From: Clostridiales bacterium
GTDB lineage: Bacteria; Bacillota_A; Clostridia; Saccharofermentanales; Saccharofermentanaceae
Direction of reading: 5' to 3'
Assembly: GCA_017649745.1 (NCBI GenBank)
Contig: JAGCGE010000317.1
Coordinates: 1 to 5,304, forward strand
Length of the DNA: 5,304 bases
Shown here: in pieces, positions 5,270-5,304 of the stretch
How positions within the stretch are numbered: the first letter of the stretch is position 1
Layout of the letters: each line of letters starts with the position of its first letter
Position numbers and translations under genes: made by a program
Notes under the pieces: generated by a model
The model's database searches: none
Seen by the model: the letters and a program-made list of their open reading frames with translations, nothing else
What the model was told of the DNA's origin: nothing

Positions 5270-5304
5270 ATGATCTTTTATCTCGTAAGACATGGTCAGA
5301 CAGA
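5270..5304 (+). CDS. Histidine phosphatase / phosphoglycerate mutase superfamily protein (5' end only)
   Basis: Only eleven complete codons are in the window, MIFYLVRHGQT, but they contain the family signature LxRHGxT at the usual position right after a hydrophobic beta strand. H8 would be the catalytic, transiently phosphorylated histidine. GGAGG at 5261-5265 with four bases before ATG at 5270 is a strong ribosome site. The superfamily includes phosphoglycerate mutases, alpha-ribazole phosphatase (CobC) and many small-molecule phosphatases; the substrate cannot be told from this fragment. It is the only plus-strand gene and is transcribed away from the membrane-protein gene, with the repeat array between them. 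No clear promoter is visible; its promoter may lie within or beside repeat unit 4. Confidence 0.85.
   Translation, partial: MIFYLVRHGQT

Overview
The window looks like chromosomal DNA of a Gram-positive anaerobe of the Bacillota, most likely class Clostridia (Lachnospiraceae- or Oscillospiraceae-like). This is inferred from the purine-rich Shine-Dalgarno sites, an intrinsic terminator with a U-tract, the secreted and membrane protein style, and a LacI-like sensor fused to GGDEF. No taxonomic marker gene is present. Almost everything is read from the minus strand; only the gene entering at the right edge is on the plus strand.

Layout from left to right. (1) Bases 1-1483, minus: the first 494 residues of a protein whose LacI-type sugar-binding module lacks the usual DNA-binding helix-turn-helix and instead leads into a GGDEF (diguanylate cyclase) domain that runs off the left edge. 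It has its own leader and a candidate promoter (1491-1525). (2) 1578-1606: a strong intrinsic terminator for the minus-strand genes to its right. (3) 1641-2375, minus: a secreted 244-residue protein of unknown function with a Glu/Thr-rich repetitive linker. (4) 2479-3885 and 3882-4550, minus: a two-component system, with an OmpR/PhoB-type response regulator followed by a membrane histidine kinase in an ATGA overlap. (5) 4613-4918, minus: a 101-residue protein with three membrane segments. (6) 4919-5269: a gene-free divergent region carrying an array of diverged palindrome-ended repeats of about 38 bp. (7) 5270 to the right edge, plus: the first residues of a histidine phosphatase (phosphoglycerate mutase superfamily).

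The main result is a regulatory link. The same composite site, TTACAA-N5-ATACAA followed 8 bases later by a -10-like TAnnnT, lies upstream of both the response regulator gene (4573-4603) and the secreted-protein gene (2437-2467). Two hexamers at an 11-bp pitch, ending just upstream of a -10 that lacks a proper -35, are the classic layout of an OmpR/PhoB-class activator site. I infer that the regulator activates its own operon and the secreted protein, so that kinase, regulator and secreted protein form one self-contained signalling unit. The absence of a terminator between the kinase and the secreted-protein gene, and the presence of one after it, support this grouping. The ligand of the kinase and the job of the secreted protein cannot be read from the sequence.
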